Shown in pieces: positions 28,280 to 35,769 of a stretch of DNA of 52,304 nucleotides. Below the pieces are notes generated by a model. That model had not been told where the DNA came from. It was given only the letters and a program-made list of their open reading frames with translations, and searched no databases. The first letter of the stretch is position 1. Each line of letters opens with the position of its first letter. The stretch spans positions 1 to 52,304 of the forward strand of contig JAKSJK010000008.1 of the NCBI GenBank assembly GCA_024398095.1. The letters run 5' to 3'. A program made the translations under genes and the position numbers. Source of the stretch: Bacteroidales bacterium (GTDB lineage Bacteria > Bacteroidota > Bacteroidia > Bacteroidales > UBA932).

Positions 28280-29662
28280 CTAAATGACTCCGGAGCCTAT
28301 CATTTCCTGATCCTGGGTGTACCAGACAGCGAATTGACCTGAGGTGATACCTCGCTGCGGAGTGTCAAAGATTATATAGAGGCCATTCTCCTTCATCAGG
28401 AGGGTGGCCTCTTGCAGAGGCTGGCGGTAGCGGATGCGCACGCGGTAGCGACGGATTTCTCCAACCTGCATAGGCTGGTCCTCGCGTATCCAATGAATCT
28501 CGTCCGGGGCTATGCGCAGCACGCTGCGGCTGAGGCCTTTGTGACGATGGCCTTCGCCTACATATATTATATTGTCCGCGATGTCGGTCGATATCACGAA
28601 TATCGAGTCCTGGTGGCCTCCGATGTTGAGGCCCTTGCGCTGGCCGATGGTGTAGAACTGCGCCCCGTCGTGTTCGCCGACTATCTTTCCCCACGGATTT
28701 TCCTTCCATCGGGTCTTCTTGATGTGTTTCTTGCCGCTGCGGTAGGTCTCGGTTTCGAATCTGATGCCATCGTAGGAAAGCGGCTGAGAGAGTTTCAGCC
28801 AGTCTTCCTCGGGAAGGGCAGCTAGTTTTTCTTCGTCCCAGACATTGACGATGCCAGGGTCGGTGACCATGCCTTTGTCTTCGGAGATGTAGCTGGTGAC
28901 CATGTTGATTTCGCCTTCCTTGAGCAGGCTCTGGAGGGTTTCCTTCTGGTATCTGTATTGTTCTGAAGCTTCATACCAGGCGTCGTATACTTCTACGACA
29001 CTGCCCTGGACGGATTTCAGCTGCTGCTGCAGGAAGGTCGGCAGGTCCACCTTGCCGACAAAGCAGATGCCCTGCGAGTCTTTTTTCTCCGCGGACGGCA
29101 GGTCTGCCTCTTTTGCCAGGCGTCTTACTTCCGGCTTTACTATGTCGCCGATCGGGAACATGGCCACGGAGAGCTGTTCCTGGGTAAGCTGGCAGAGAAA
29201 GTAGCTCTGGTCTTTGTTCGGGTCGCTGCCGGCGTAGATGTGATATATCGGTTTGCCGTCCGGCCCCGTACTTTCGTCTTTGCGGCAGTAGTGGCCTGTC
29301 GCGACCATGTCGGCACCGAGTTTCTTTGCGGTCTTGAGAAAGGCGTCGAATTTTATCTCGCGGTTGCAGAGTACGTCCGGATTAGGCGTGCGGCCTTTTG
29401 AGTATTCGTCGAACATGTAGTCGACGACTCTCTTCCTGTACTCATCGCTGAGGTCCACAAAGTAAAAGGGTATGCCGATCTTGCGGGCTACCATTTCAGC
29501 TACGAAGCGGTCTTCTTCCCATTCGCAGTCGCCGTGGAGCGTGCCCGTGGTGTCATGCCAGTTTTGCATGAAGAGGGCGAACACGTCGTAGCCTGCTCTT
29601 TTCAGAAGGAGGGCGGCGACGCTGGAATCGACTCCGCCGGATAGTCCAATGCATACTTTCAT
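28280..29662 (-). CDS. mnmA: tRNA-specific 2-thiouridylase MnmA with large insertion
   Basis: The protein has 460 residues from the ATG at 29662, where the PP-loop motif GLSGGVDSS begins at residue 6; longer in-frame starts would overlap the upstream gene. MnmA transfers sulfur to U34 of tRNA Lys, Glu and Gln. Catalytic cysteines are C99 (PDVLCNREIKF) and C200 (SQGICFVGK). The later TIGQRKGLNIGG and C-terminal beta domain are normal. Between about 226 and 327 there is an insertion of roughly 100 residues, compared with the usual ~360-residue enzyme, rich in Tyr, Glu and Lys. It lies 4 bases downstream of the epimerase gene. Confidence 0.9.
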   Translation of the reverse strand: MKVCIGLSGGVDSSVAALLLKRAGYDVFALFMQNWHDTTGTLHGDCEWEEDRFVAEMVARKIGIPFYFVDLSDEYRKRVVDYMFDEYSKGRTPNPDVLCNREIKFDAFLKTAKKLGADMVATGHYCRKDESTGPDGKPIYHIYAGSDPNKDQSYFLCQLTQEQLSVAMFPIGDIVKPEVRRLAKEADLPSAEKKDSQGICFVGKVDLPTFLQQQLKSVQGSVVEVYDAWYEASEQYRYQKETLQSLLKEGEINMVTSYISEDKGMVTDPGIVNVWDEEKLAALPEEDWLKLSQPLSYDGIRFETETYRSGKKHIKKTRWKENPWGKIVGEHDGAQFYTIGQRKGLNIGGHQDSIFVISTDIADNIIYVGEGHRHKGLSRSVLRIAPDEIHWIREDQPMQVGEIRRYRVRIRYRQPLQEATLLMKENGLYIIFDTPQRGITSGQFAVWYTQDQEMIGSGVI

Positions 29663-29666
29663 ATCC

Positions 29667-30743
29667 TTAGCAGTTCTCCCGTTCTGCAATCCCATAATAC
29701 CCCGCATACCATTTCGCAAATGCCCTCAGGCCCTCTCTCAACGGAGTGCTTGGCCTGAATCCGAAGTCTTCCTCCAGCGGAGCCGTGTCCGCAAAGGTCA
29801 CAGGGACATCGCCGGCCTGCATAGGGACGAGTTCCTTGTGAGCTTCGAAATCGTAGTCGGAAGGCAGCACCTTGGCGGCGATCAGTTCTTCCTGGAGTAT
29901 TGTGACGAAATCCAGGAGGTTCTCAGGGGATGAATTTCCGATGTTGTAGACTTTGTATGGCGGAACTGGGAGTCCGTCTTCGCCGGTCTGCTTTTCCGGG
30001 GCGTGCTGCATGACGCGGACCACTCCTTCTACGATGTCGTCGACATAGGTGAAGTCACGTTTGCAGTTGCCGTAGTTGAAAATCTGGATGGTCTTCCCTT
30101 CACGCAGTTTGTTGGTGAATCCGAAGTAGGCCATGTCAGGACGGCCTGCAGGACCATAGACTGTGAAGAATCTGAGACCGGTGCTTGGGATGTTGTAGAG
30201 CTTGCTGTAAGCGTGGGCCATCAATTCGTTGCTCTTCTTTGTCGCGGCGTAGAGGCTGACGGGGTTGTCCACCTTGTCGTCGGTGCTGTAAGGGACCTTC
30301 TTGTTGGAACCGTATACGCTTGAGCTGCTGGCATACACAAGATGCTCCACCTCATGGTGTCTGCATGCCTCCAGGATGTTGTAGAATCCGATCAGGTTGC
30401 TTTCGATGTATGCATCCGGATTTGTGATGCTGTATCTCACACCCGCCTGTGCAGCCAGATTGACCACCACCGCCGGCTTATATTCAGTAAAGATTTTCTC
30501 AATCGCCTCCTTGCTGGCGATAGAATCCTTTACAAAGATCCAGTCGCGCTGGAGCGCCTCTATCTCCTTAAGACGTTCATATTTGATGTTGACATCATAA
30601 TAATCGGTGATGCTGTCGATTCCGACCACCCTGACATCCTTCACATCCTTGAACAGCCTCTTCACGAGGTTGCTTCCGATGAATCCTGCGGCGCCCGTCA
30701 CGAGCACCGTCTTGCCTTCCAGATTTACGTTATTGTTGACCAT
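29667..30743 (-). CDS. NAD-dependent epimerase, probable UDP-glucuronate 4-epimerase
   Basis: The protein has 358 residues and is an extended short-chain dehydrogenase. The NAD motif GAAGFIGSNL is near residue 17, the catalytic Ser/Thr region is YASSSSVYGSNKKVPYS, and Tyr/Lys is in YAATKKSNELMAH. The sequences PAGRPDMAYFGFT and YGNCKRDFTYVDDIVEG are characteristic of UDP-glucuronate 4-epimerases, which make UDP-galacturonate for surface polysaccharides. It is transcribed from its own promoter and is followed after 4 bases by mnmA, an apparently unrelated partner. The exact sugar nucleotide is inferred from motif similarity. Confidence 0.85.
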   Translation of the reverse strand: MVNNNVNLEGKTVLVTGAAGFIGSNLVKRLFKDVKDVRVVGIDSITDYYDVNIKYERLKEIEALQRDWIFVKDSIASKEAIEKIFTEYKPAVVVNLAAQAGVRYSITNPDAYIESNLIGFYNILEACRHHEVEHLVYASSSSVYGSNKKVPYSTDDKVDNPVSLYAATKKSNELMAHAYSKLYNIPSTGLRFFTVYGPAGRPDMAYFGFTNKLREGKTIQIFNYGNCKRDFTYVDDIVEGVVRVMQHAPEKQTGEDGLPVPPYKVYNIGNSSPENLLDFVTILQEELIAAKVLPSDYDFEAHKELVPMQAGDVPVTFADTAPLEEDFGFRPSTPLREGLRAFAKWYAGYYGIAERENC

Positions 30744-30804
30744 TTTATGAGATATTTCGTTTACTGGTATTGAGTCTTGACATCAGACGCATATAAATGC
30801 CTTG

Positions 30805-30812
30805 CAAATATA
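30805..30812 (-). promoter_or_regulatory. -7 promoter box of the epimerase/mnmA unit
   Basis: The minus strand reads TATATTTG, a full match to TAnnTTTG, about 60 bases before ATG 30743. The region to the next gene is AT-rich and carries a divergent box at 30854. Confidence 0.6.
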
Positions 30813-30853
30813 GCCCTTATTTCCGAGAGAGGAAGCGCTTTCAAAAAAATCAC

Positions 30854-30861
30854 TAAATTTG
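30854..30861 (+). promoter_or_regulatory. -7 promoter box of the BACON lipoprotein gene
   Basis: TAAATTTG is a full match to TAnnTTTG and lies about 50 bases before ATG 30911. It is divergent from the epimerase promoter; the two boxes are about 40 bases apart. Confidence 0.55.
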
Positions 30862-30910
30862 TAGTTGTTAATAGGTATCGGCAAATAAAATATAATTAAT
30901 AACTACGAAA

Positions 30911-32920
30911 ATGAAAACAATCAAAATGTTCATGCTGGCAGCGCTTGGCGCAATGACGCTAGCTGCATGCAAAAAAGAGGAACCTGTACTCGACGTGTCT
31001 GTCCCTGCAATCAACATCATGGCAGATGGCGACACCTTCACCGTAGACGTGCACTCTAATTTAGCCTGGAACGCAAGTACTACAGCCGACTGGCTCACCA
31101 TCACAGAAGGAACTGGAACCGGTGACGGCGAATTCAGCGTAACCTGCGACGCAAACATAGGCCCTGCAGGAGAAAGTGCACCTGAACGTCAGGCCGTGAT
31201 ACTCGTTACCGCAGGCGGACTCAACTGCGAAATCGCCGTAAAGCAATACGAAGAATCACCGGTACTCGAACTCCAGGGCAACGTTTTGAAGGATGTAGCC
31301 AAAGAAGGTGAAACCTTCATGGTAAATCTCAATGTAAACATCCCATACCAGGTGATCTGCGAATACGACTGGGTAAAAGTAACTTCCACCAAAGCTGTCA
31401 AAACTGACAAATACCAGATTGTAGTGGAACCAAACAGCAACTACGCGATGCGCAGCGCTTCAGTAATCTTCATGAACGAAGACTACCAACAGACCATATC
31501 CATCACCCAGGACGGCAGGAGTATCTCCGAGCTCACCGCCATCAACGACTCTACCGACTTCAGAGCCTTCGCCGAACACCAGAACGCGTTCGTCGGCAAA
31601 ACCATCAAACTCGCCGCAGACATTACCATCACGCTTGATCAGGCGGTAGACACCCTCCTCTGTGACTTTGATGGCCAGAACAAGACCATAACCCTCAACC
31701 ATACTGAAACCGAAGCTCACAGAGCCATGAAGTTCGGTGTGTTCAGGAATGTAGGAAAGGAGGTTACCGTATCCAACCTCAAAACCCGCGTGAGCTTTAC
31801 GGCAGCTGAAGGCGCCGCTTTCCAGGAAGCATTCGTGGGCGGTGTGGCAGGCCAGGCTTTGGAGGGAGCGAAGGCTTCCAATTGCGACGTGGAACTCTTT
31901 TTCTATGGTACTACCAACTCTTCTGCCGCCCGCGTCGGTGGTGTATTTGGCAATACTCTCGATGGAGTCGCGGTTGAAAAGTGCTCCGTTTGGAATGCAA
32001 CCATCATAAATACTGCGACTTCGACCACTGCGGACCAGTTTGCAGGCATCATCGGCCATTCCAATGGTTCTGTTACAGTCACCGACAGTGGTGCTTATTC
32101 TCAGATTGAGTACCTCGGTAAGTCGAACCCTCGTGCAGCAGGTATCATCGGCTACACCCAGGATACCAAGAATCTCCTTATCAAGAACTGTCAGGCAGAG
32201 GGCTCTATCCACTGCCAGCCATCTTCGCTCAAGGATCAGTACAATTATCTGGGTGGTATTACTGCTTACAACAATACCTTTGCTATCGCGGATCCTACTT
32301 ATGTCATCGAGGGCTGCACCAGCAAGATGGATATTGTCGCAGATTGCGACACCGATCAGTTTGACGATGCCTCAAAGAAGACCTGGAAGGTCCGCATGGG
32401 TGGTATCTTGCCTCATATGCCTAAGAAGTCCGGTTCAAATCCGTCAGTTCTTACTGTAAAGAACTGTACTTTCATGGGCGCTCTTACCAACAAGATGATT
32501 CAGAATCCTGGTCTTACCACCATAACCGTGCAGCAGGGTGGTATCGTGGCATTCGTTGAGGCTGACTGCGCTCCGGTAGTCGAGGATTGTACCGTATCCG
32601 GTATTTTCACTTGTAGTGGAGATTATGCGGACAAGTCTCCTGTTGTCGGTGGCGTGATTGGTTCTGTGAGCAATGTAAACACCAAGGTGCAGAATGCTAT
32701 CATTCGTTTCATGACCAGATTTGAAGGTCCGGAAACCTACACTAAAGGCCTCATCGCTGCGGCTCCTGGAGCCTACACCACTCAGGTTACGGCCAATGTG
32801 GATGGCGCAACTATCATTACAGGAACGACAGTAACCAAAGTAGATGCTTCGAACTACACGTCCTTCCTCTTCGGTAATACCAAGATTACCGATCTGACAG
32901 GCGTTAGCTTCAGCGAATAG
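30911..32920 (+). CDS. Lipoprotein with two BACON-like domains and a GLUG-like beta-helix region
   Basis: The protein has 669 residues (lipobox LAAC, Cys20). Two Ig-like BACON-type domains lie at about 28-105 and 112-205; each has a typical W-L or W-V-K-V centre and ends with I-x-V/I-x-Q (IAVKQYEE, ISITQDGR). From about residue 215 the sequence has repeating strands (FVGGVAGQ, VGGVFGN, FAGIIGHSNG, AAGIIGYTQD), resembling a GLUG-type or right-handed beta-helix fold. Such proteins are likely surface binding or adhesion proteins. It is a single-gene unit with a box at 30854. Codon choice shifts from mainly A/C-ending in the first half to more T-ending in the second. Confidence 0.7.
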   Translation: MKTIKMFMLAALGAMTLAACKKEEPVLDVSVPAINIMADGDTFTVDVHSNLAWNASTTADWLTITEGTGTGDGEFSVTCDANIGPAGESAPERQAVILVTAGGLNCEIAVKQYEESPVLELQGNVLKDVAKEGETFMVNLNVNIPYQVICEYDWVKVTSTKAVKTDKYQIVVEPNSNYAMRSASVIFMNEDYQQTISITQDGRSISELTAINDSTDFRAFAEHQNAFVGKTIKLAADITITLDQAVDTLLCDFDGQNKTITLNHTETEAHRAMKFGVFRNVGKEVTVSNLKTRVSFTAAEGAAFQEAFVGGVAGQALEGAKASNCDVELFFYGTTNSSAARVGGVFGNTLDGVAVEKCSVWNATIINTATSTTADQFAGIIGHSNGSVTVTDSGAYSQIEYLGKSNPRAAGIIGYTQDTKNLLIKNCQAEGSIHCQPSSLKDQYNYLGGITAYNNTFAIADPTYVIEGCTSKMDIVADCDTDQFDDASKKTWKVRMGGILPHMPKKSGSNPSVLTVKNCTFMGALTNKMIQNPGLTTITVQQGGIVAFVEADCAPVVEDCTVSGIFTCSGDYADKSPVVGGVIGSVSNVNTKVQNAIIRFMTRFEGPETYTKGLIAAAPGAYTTQVTANVDGATIITGTTVTKVDASNYTSFLFGNTKITDLTGVSFSE

Positions 32921-32934
32921 TCATAATAATTTAG

Positions 32935-32942
32935 TATCTTTG
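32935..32942 (+). promoter_or_regulatory. -7 promoter box of the cytidine deaminase/acyltransferase unit
   Basis: TATCTTTG is a full match to TAnnTTTG, 15 bases after the BACON gene stop and 39 bases before ATG 32982. A TTAG at 32905-32908 might act as a weak -33 element, but the spacing is slightly long. Confidence 0.5.
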
Positions 32943-32981
32943 TCTGCTTGCAATGATGCAAGGAACGGAACATACATCAAT

Positions 32982-33455
32982 ATGGTAAATAAGGTACTCG
33001 AAATCAACTACGAGGAGTTCTGCTGCATAGACGAACTGGAATCCGGTGACAAAGCTCTTGCGCAGGCTGCGGTAGAAGCGATCAAGGGCTCGTATGCCCC
33101 ATATTCCAACTTCAATGTGGGCGCAGCCGTGAGGATGAGTGACGGACGCGTATTCACCGGCGCCAACCAGGAAAACGCGGCCTATCCGTCAGGACTCTGC
33201 GCCGAAAGGACTGCGATGTTCTACGCCCATGCCCACAGGGAAGGGGCGATGATGGAGTCGATCGCTGTGGCCGCCAGTCAGAACGGGGTACTCTGCCCGT
33301 CTCCTGCAACCCCATGCGGTGATTGCCGCCAGGTGATGGCCGAGTTTCAGACCGAAGCAGGCAAGCCTATGAGTGTGATTCTCGTCGGCGGAGACAGAAT
33401 CTGGAAGTTCCCGAGTGTGGACTCGGTGCTTCCATTCATATTTGACAGTCTTTAA
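32982..33455 (+). CDS. cdd: Cytidine deaminase
   Basis: The protein has 157 residues from ATG 32982, chosen because it follows the promoter box and begins the conserved protein; a TTG-initiated frame further upstream would read through the promoter. It deaminates cytidine and deoxycytidine to uridine derivatives in pyrimidine salvage. The zinc site is complete: CAERTAMF (C73, catalytic E75) and PCGDCRQVM (C112, C115). The homotetramer signature SGLCAER is present. It is followed after 12 bases by two acyltransferase genes in the same direction, probably co-transcribed. Confidence 0.92.
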   Translation: MVNKVLEINYEEFCCIDELESGDKALAQAAVEAIKGSYAPYSNFNVGAAVRMSDGRVFTGANQENAAYPSGLCAERTAMFYAHAHREGAMMESIAVAASQNGVLCPSPATPCGDCRQVMAEFQTEAGKPMSVILVGGDRIWKFPSVDSVLPFIFDSL

Positions 33456-33467
33456 TCGGAAGGGAAG

Positions 33468-34334
33468 ATGGCAAAGATGGCAAAGGATTACTCATCTTAC
33501 GGGCCGGCCTACAGGAATCTGACGGTCAGGGACGATGTCTTTGTGCCGGAGCCGATGGCCGATTTCTCCGGAGACAACCCATTCACCAGGATGGCCGCCA
33601 TCCGTGGGGAAATCAAAGACTTGAAGTTCGATGAGAACTACACCTACCTGGATCACTCTCTGAAGTTCCGCATAGGGCATGTGCTGTGCTACGTGGCGCT
33701 CTGGACGGCCGCCTTCTTCCTGAACTGGCTGCGCTACGGCCTCAAGGTGGAAGGCCGCGAAAAGATCCGCCGCAACCGCAAGCTGTTCAAAAACGGAGTC
33801 ATGACCGTCTGCAACCACGTTTACAGGTGGGATATGATGTGCGTTTTCAGGGCTATGGGCCACAGGATGGCGTGGATTCCGATGTACTCTGAACCGTTCA
33901 AAGGCAGTGACAACTGGGTCATGCGCCATATCGGCGGCGTGGCCATACCTGAAGAAAGGGGAGGACTGCGCAAATTCAACGAGGCGATGGACGAACTCCA
34001 CAGCAAGAAACAGTGGATCCACATATTCCCTGAAAGCTGCAGCTGGAAGTTCTACTCCCCGATAAGACCGTTCAAGATAGGAGCCTTCAACATGGCCTAC
34101 AGATACGGCCTTCCGGTGGTGCCTATGGTCATATCTTTCAGGCCGCGCACCGGCTGGCGCAAATATTTCTGCAAAGACGAACCGCTGGTGAGCATCAGTG
34201 TAGGCGATCCGATCATACCGGACCTGTCGTTGCCGAGAAAGGCAGAGACCGCAAGGATTCGTGACCTCGCCCACAGCACAATGCTGGATATGGCCGGCAT
34301 CATCACTAACCCTTGGCCATCTTGTATTGATTAA
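33468..34334 (+). CDS. glsA: PlsC-like O-acyltransferase, probable glycine lipid enzyme GlsA
   Basis: The protein has 288 residues. One hydrophobic segment is seen near 70-88. The acyltransferase signature NHVYRWD holds HX4D (H117, D122), followed by a substrate loop with EERGGLRKF and the FPES motif. In Bacteroides thetaiotaomicron an O-acyltransferase (GlsA) works with a GNAT N-acyltransferase (GlsB) to make glycine lipids. Here the same two families are adjacent and in one direction, so that role is the best reading; a generic lysophospholipid acyltransferase remains possible. It lies 12 bases after cdd. Confidence 0.75.
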   Translation: MAKMAKDYSSYGPAYRNLTVRDDVFVPEPMADFSGDNPFTRMAAIRGEIKDLKFDENYTYLDHSLKFRIGHVLCYVALWTAAFFLNWLRYGLKVEGREKIRRNRKLFKNGVMTVCNHVYRWDMMCVFRAMGHRMAWIPMYSEPFKGSDNWVMRHIGGVAIPEERGGLRKFNEAMDELHSKKQWIHIFPESCSWKFYSPIRPFKIGAFNMAYRYGLPVVPMVISFRPRTGWRKYFCKDEPLVSISVGDPIIPDLSLPRKAETARIRDLAHSTMLDMAGIITNPWPSCID

Positions 34335-34344
34335 TCGATTGACT

Positions 34345-35406
34345 ATGGATATGGAAAAGATAATCGACCCGGTTCCGGTGGAACTGCTGAAAGCCGAGTT
34401 GACAAAAAGCAAGAAACTCCAGGACACCAACAAAGGCCACAACGAACTTTATGTCGTTACCTGGCAGGATTCCCCGAATGTCCTCACCGAGATCGGACGA
34501 ATCCGTGAAGAAGCCTTCCGCGCTGCGGGTGGCTCGACCGGCAATGCCATCGACCTGGACGAATATGACAAGATGGAGGTGCCATACAAGCAGCTCATCG
34601 TCTGGGATCCGGATGCCGAAGCTATCATCGGCGGCTACCGCTTCCTATTCGGATCAGATGCGGACTTCGACGAGAATGGGCAGCCTATTCTCGCCAGTGC
34701 CCACCAGTTCCGCTTCTCGCAGAAGTTTATAGATGAGTACCTGCCACATGTGATAGAACTAGGGCGCAGCTTCGTGGCTCCGGCTTACCAGTCTTCCAAG
34801 GCGGGCGCAAAGTCCATTTTCGCAATGGACAACCTCTGGGACGGACTCGTAGCCATAGTGATGAAGAATCCGCAGTTGCTGTATTTCTTCGGAAAGATCA
34901 CCATCTATCCTTCCTACGATCATACCACCCGTGACCTGATATATCACTTCCTTTGGAAGCACTTCGGTGACAAAGAAGAACTCGTGCGTCCTTGGGATGA
35001 CCAGAACCTTATGCCGGACTCCGATCCTGCCCTCATGGATCTGGTGCTCCACGAAGAGGATATGCCGGAAGACTACAAACTTCTCAAGGCTGCAGCACGC
35101 AGAAGGGGAGTGAATGTGCCGCCTAATGTGACTGCCTACATCGCCATCACTCCCGAGATGCTGATGTTCGGTACGGCTGTCAACCGTCTGATGCATAATA
35201 TTGAGGATTCGGCTCTCCTGATTCCGTTCGACTCCATATATAACGAGAAGAAGCACAGGCATGTGGGCGCATATTTCCGCTTCCTCAATGCCAGAAGGAA
35301 GATAGCGATGAATGCTGAGGCTGAGAATGAAAAGGTGCAGGCCTGGCTGCTTACCCGCGAGAGGAAGGTGAAGAGGCTGCTGCGCAAGTACGGTCGCAAA
35401 TTTTAA
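34345..35406 (+). CDS. glsB: GNAT-type N-acyltransferase, probable glycine lipid enzyme GlsB
   Basis: The protein has 353 residues from ATG 34345; ATG 34351 is also possible. The N-terminal half belongs to the OlsB/hemolysin-like acyltransferase group: IREEAFRAAGGSTG, QLIVWDPDAEAIIGGYR, and VIELGRSFVAPAYQ are typical of acyl-ACP dependent N-acylation. A C-terminal helical extension with many Arg/Lys residues follows. In Bacteroides GlsB acylates glycine, and GlsA then adds a second acyl chain. It lies 10 bases after the O-acyltransferase gene and ends just before the SRP RNA promoter. Confidence 0.78.
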   Translation: MDMEKIIDPVPVELLKAELTKSKKLQDTNKGHNELYVVTWQDSPNVLTEIGRIREEAFRAAGGSTGNAIDLDEYDKMEVPYKQLIVWDPDAEAIIGGYRFLFGSDADFDENGQPILASAHQFRFSQKFIDEYLPHVIELGRSFVAPAYQSSKAGAKSIFAMDNLWDGLVAIVMKNPQLLYFFGKITIYPSYDHTTRDLIYHFLWKHFGDKEELVRPWDDQNLMPDSDPALMDLVLHEEDMPEDYKLLKAAARRRGVNVPPNVTAYIAITPEMLMFGTAVNRLMHNIEDSALLIPFDSIYNEKKHRHVGAYFRFLNARRKIAMNAEAENEKVQAWLLTRERKVKRLLRKYGRKF

Positions 35407-35412
35407 GAGTCC

Positions 35413-35446
35413 TTTGCTGATAATTTGAAAAAAAGACTTACCTTTG
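35413..35446 (+). promoter_or_regulatory. Promoter of the SRP RNA gene
   Basis: TTTG (35413-35416) and TACCTTTG (35439-35446) fit the -33/-7 pattern TTTG...TAnnTTTG with a spacer of 22 bases. A start near 35450 matches the first paired base of the predicted RNA. Confidence 0.65.
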
Positions 35447-35449
35447 CAT

Positions 35450-35547
35450 GGGGTAAGTCTTGCACGACCAGCTCCCTCTGAATTCCCCCAGGATCGGAAG
35501 GTAGCAAGGGTAGGAGGTTGTAGCGGTGCGATGTAAGTAGCTTACCC
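35450..35547 (+). ncRNA. ffs: Signal recognition particle RNA (small bacterial 4.5S type)
   Basis: The RNA is about 98 nt. Its ends pair: GGGTAAG (35451-35457) with CTTACCC (35541-35547). Next, TGCAC pairs with GTGCG. The apex CAGGATCGGAAGGTAGCA holds the GGAA tetraloop closed by ATC/GGT and the flanking CAGG/AGCA internal loop that binds Ffh, the hallmark of SRP RNA domain IV. A seven-T run follows directly. The RNA targets membrane and exported proteins with Ffh and FtsY. Exact ends are estimated from the pairing and from the promoter. Confidence 0.92.
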
Positions 35548-35554
35548 TTTTTTT
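35541..35554 (+). terminator. Terminator of the SRP RNA
   Basis: The closing strand CTTACCC of the SRP RNA basal stem is followed at once by seven T (35548-35554), so the RNA's own fold acts as an intrinsic terminator. Confidence 0.75.
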
Positions 35555-35568
35555 ATAAAGTTCGCGGA

Positions 35569-35632
35569 GGTTGTAAACCGTAGCCCAAAGGGGTTCGGGG
35601 GAATTAGGTCCCCCGATGAAAAGTTTACAATC
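35569..35632 (+). ncRNA. Structured segment of unknown identity between SRP RNA and tRNA-Gly
   Basis: A long-range stem TTGTAAAC/GTTTACAA (35571-35578 with 35623-35630, extendable to 10 pairs with a G-U) encloses two hairpins: CCC-AAA-GGG (35584-35592) and TCGGGGG/CCCCCGA (35595-35601 with 35610-35616, loop of 8). This makes a compact three-way junction. No open frame of any length exists here, and I recognise no known RNA family. The 3' strand of the outer stem overlaps a second inverted repeat that pairs with the tRNA-Gly acceptor strand. It could be a small RNA, a processing element, or a chance fold. Confidence 0.4.
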
Positions 35633-35643
35633 CCGCAGGAACT

Positions 35644-35714
35644 GCGGGATTAGCACATCGGTAGTGCATCGGCTTCCCAAGCCGAGGAGGCGGGTCCGAC
35701 TCCCGTATCCCGCT
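35644..35714 (+). tRNA. tRNA-Gly (anticodon CCC)
   Basis: The 71-nt cloverleaf has the acceptor pair GCGGGAT/ATCCCGC, D stem GCAC/GTGC, anticodon stem TCGGC/GCCGA with loop TTCCCAA (anticodon CCC, reads GGG), a four-base variable loop, and T arm GCGGG/CCCGT with loop TCCGACT. The discriminator is U and no CCA is encoded, so the 3' end needs RNase Z-type processing and CCA addition. It has no obvious own promoter box. Confidence 0.93.
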
Positions 35715-35769
35715 CTAATTGGCCAGGATATGAATCTTGGCCATAATTGTGTAAGAAATATATTAATAT

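Noticed and set aside
35715..35769. Repeated TTGGCCA near the M16 gene as an att site of an integrated element
   Set aside because: The two copies are only about 18 bases apart and palindromic; there is no integrase and the tRNA-Gly is intact.
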